A stretch of DNA of 64,000 nt from Prevotella sp. (lineage in GTDB: Bacteria > Bacillota_I > Bacilli_A > ML615J-28 > CAG-313), in assembly GCA_023665755.1 (NCBI GenBank), contig JAMPDF010000001.1, positions 263,537 to 327,536 of the forward strand. Reading direction: 5' to 3'. The notes under the pieces are model-generated. The model searched no databases. It saw nothing but the letters and a program-made list of their open reading frames with translations, and had not been told where the DNA came from. Position numbers and translations under genes: made by a program. Shown one piece after another: positions 62,237-64,000 of this stretch. Position 1 is the first letter of the stretch; every line of letters begins with the position of its first letter.

Positions 62237-64000
62237 ATGTTATCAACTAAGCAAAAAGAAAAATTTTGGGGTTTAACAACAGATGAAGCATCTGCCCACC
62301 TCAAAAAACATGGTAAAAATAAATTAATTGAAACTAAAAAAGAAAATCTATTCATACGCTTCTTTCATCAACTAGCTAATCCTATGATGATTGTATTACT
62401 TATATCTGCTCTATTATCCTTCTTGGTTGGAAGATTAAGTCATCATGAAGGCATATCTGATACGATTATTATCATTATTGTCGTATTGATGAATGCCATT
62501 CTTGGAGTTATTCAAGAATCCAAGGCCGAAAAAGCAATTGATGCGTTAAAAGAAATGACCAAAGCCACTTGTAAGGTTTATAGAGATCAAAAATTAACAG
62601 TTATTCCTACTGAGGAGGTCACAATTGGTGACTTGATTTATCTTGAGGCTGGTGATATAGTTCCGGCGGATGGTGAAATTGTTGAAAGTTTTTCACTACA
62701 AGTTGATGAATCTACATTAACAGGTGAATCTCTCCCTATTGCCAAGAATGCATTGACACATGATGTATATATGGGTAGTGTAGTCACTTATGGTAGGGGT
62801 AATTTTTTAGTTACTCACATAGGAATGGAAACCGAAATGGGAAAAATTGCAGGAGCCATCAATCAAGCCAAACAAATCGAAACACCACTTCAAAAGAAAC
62901 TATCACACTTAAGTAAAGTACTAACTATTCTAGTTTGTATTGTTTGTATTGCTATCTTCATCATTCATTTGATTGCTTATCGAGATTTTTCTATTTCTAC
63001 TATTTTAAATACATTTATGTTAGCCATTAGCCTTGCTGTTGCAGCAATACCAGAAGGACTTGCCGCCGTTGTTACCATTTTGCTTTCTTTGGGTGTAACT
63101 AAAATGGCAAAACGGCATGCCATTATTCGAAAACTTACTGCTGTTGAAACACTTGGTTCAACTCAAATTATATGTACTGACAAAACGGGAACACTCACAG
63201 AAAATAAAATGAAAGTCGTTGATTCCTACACAAAAGATACATCTTTATTAGCTAAAGCAATGTATTTTTGTAATGATGCCAAATGGGTAAACCAACATTT
63301 AGAAGGCGATCCAACCGAAATTGCATTGATAGAATTTGCACCTACCATTGTTTCTACAATTCAACAAGATTTAGAAAGAGAAAAAAGGGTATCTGAAATT
63401 CCTTTTGATTCTAATCGAAAAATGATGTCTACTTTTCACCAAACCACTAAAGGCTACATTCAGTATACTAAAGGTGCTATCGATGAATTACTCAAAAAAT
63501 GTACCCAATATCTAACGATTGATGGTGTTCGCCCTTTGACTGATGATGCAAAACGTGCTATTCTAAATGAAAATCATACAAGAACACAAAAGGCACTGCG
63601 AATTTTGGCTTGTGCCTATCGTCATCATTCCTCTTTACCCCCATCTATTCAACCCTCTTTAGAAAATAATCTTACTTTTATAGGCTTTGTTGCTATGATG
63701 GACCCCATTCGTGCTGAAGTCAATGATGCGATAAAAGCCTGTAAAAAAGCCCATATCGATGTAGTTATGATTACTGGCGACCATATTGATACTGCCGTTA
63801 GCATTGGGCAAACACTTGGTCTTATTCAAGATAAAGCCCAAGCTATTACTGGAGAAGAACTCAATCATCTTTCTAATATGGAGTTGAGGCAAAATATTCA
63901 CCAATATAAAGTATTTGCACGTGTAGAACCCCTTCATAAAGCAAGAATTGTTGAAGCTTTTCAAGCTAATCATTATGTTGTAGCCATGACAGGCGATGGG
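62237..64000 (+). CDS. Calcium-type P2A P-type ATPase, partial at window edge
   Basis: Read from the sequence: an ATG at 62237 after AGGAGG opens a frame to the window end (588 codons seen). N-terminal actuator motifs (VDESTLTGESLP), the helix-4 motif PEGLAAVVTILLSLG, phosphorylation site DKTGTLTEN and the nucleotide domain are present, ending at MTGDG. This matches SERCA-like/PMR1-like cation pumps (Ca2+ or Mn2+). The helix-4 sequence AIPEGL is typical of Ca pumps. The C-terminal six or so helices lie outside the window. Confidence 0.93.
   Translation, partial: MLSTKQKEKFWGLTTDEASAHLKKHGKNKLIETKKENLFIRFFHQLANPMMIVLLISALLSFLVGRLSHHEGISDTIIIIIVVLMNAILGVIQESKAEKAIDALKEMTKATCKVYRDQKLTVIPTEEVTIGDLIYLEAGDIVPADGEIVESFSLQVDESTLTGESLPIAKNALTHDVYMGSVVTYGRGNFLVTHIGMETEMGKIAGAINQAKQIETPLQKKLSHLSKVLTILVCIVCIAIFIIHLIAYRDFSISTILNTFMLAISLAVAAIPEGLAAVVTILLSLGVTKMAKRHAIIRKLTAVETLGSTQIICTDKTGTLTENKMKVVDSYTKDTSLLAKAMYFCNDAKWVNQHLEGDPTEIALIEFAPTIVSTIQQDLEREKRVSEIPFDSNRKMMSTFHQTTKGYIQYTKGAIDELLKKCTQYLTIDGVRPLTDDAKRAILNENHTRTQKALRILACAYRHHSSLPPSIQPSLENNLTFIGFVAMMDPIRAEVNDAIKACKKAHIDVVMITGDHIDTAVSIGQTLGLIQDKAQAITGEELNHLSNMELRQNIHQYKVFARVEPLHKARIVEAFQANHYVVAMTGDG

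Overview
The window is AT-rich DNA from a spore-forming, low-GC Gram-positive bacterium (Bacillota). Supporting evidence is a spoIIAA-spoIIAB-sigF cluster beside spoVAC-AD-AE-AF, DacF, strong AAGGAGG ribosome binding sites, the phoH-ybeY-cdd-era-yqzL-recO neighbourhood, RNase J, RarA and a CCA-encoding tRNA-Glu. A gut-type relative of the Erysipelotrichia/Coprobacillaceae is my guess from gene style only; no ribosomal RNA or marker phylogeny is available here.

Left region (1 to about 16.4 kb). This is an accessory, partly decayed region transcribed leftwards. It starts with a partial DUF5131 (phage Gp37/Gp68-like) gene and then holds large secreted proteins with different N-terminal heads and related C-terminal tails: an S8 subtilisin protease with BspA-type leucine-rich repeats, an RHS/YD-repeat protein, and a papain/NlpC-P60-like cysteine-peptidase-like protein. 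Small lipoprotein genes lie directly upstream of the protease and of the peptidase-like genes. The RHS gene has lost its 5' end and is split by a one-base slip. The peptidase-like gene is split by another one-base slip and lies in a 1.06-kb tandem duplication.

Middle region (16.5 to 39.4 kb). This is core genome: gltX followed 21 bases later by tRNA-Glu, a heterodimeric ABC exporter pair, dUTPase, rarA (rightward), a degenerate FtsK/SpoIIIE paralogue, rpmG, copZ-copA, an iron alcohol dehydrogenase, an FNT channel, a cyclophilin lipoprotein, luxS, recO, yqzL, era, cdd, ybeY, phoH, then a rightward yhbD-bactofilin pair with a striking palindromic promoter, a hypothetical gene with an RBS-masking hairpin, and RNase J.

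Sporulation block (39.4 to 45.4 kb). The order is dacF, spoIIAA, spoIIAB, sigF, terminator, spoVAC, spoVAD, spoVAE, spoVAF. A near-consensus sigma-F/G promoter lies upstream of spoVAC. SigF is short and appears to lack region 3. No spoVAA or spoVAB is present here.

Right region (45.4 to 64 kb). After a hypothetical gene, diacylglycerol kinase, asnA and a cation diffusion facilitator comes a long leftward run. In transcription order it is a CobW-type metal GTPase with 13 His/Cys-rich repeats, a second CobW-like GTPase, DUF2225, DUF523, a metallo-beta-lactamase-fold protein, a helical-repeat protein, a membrane protein, a radical SAM protein, a LytTR regulator with its DUF3021 partner, a membrane protein, pullulanase and a flavin-reductase-like protein. 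Further right are a cls-mscS pair (leftward) and a partial calcium-type P-type ATPase (rightward) that runs off the window.
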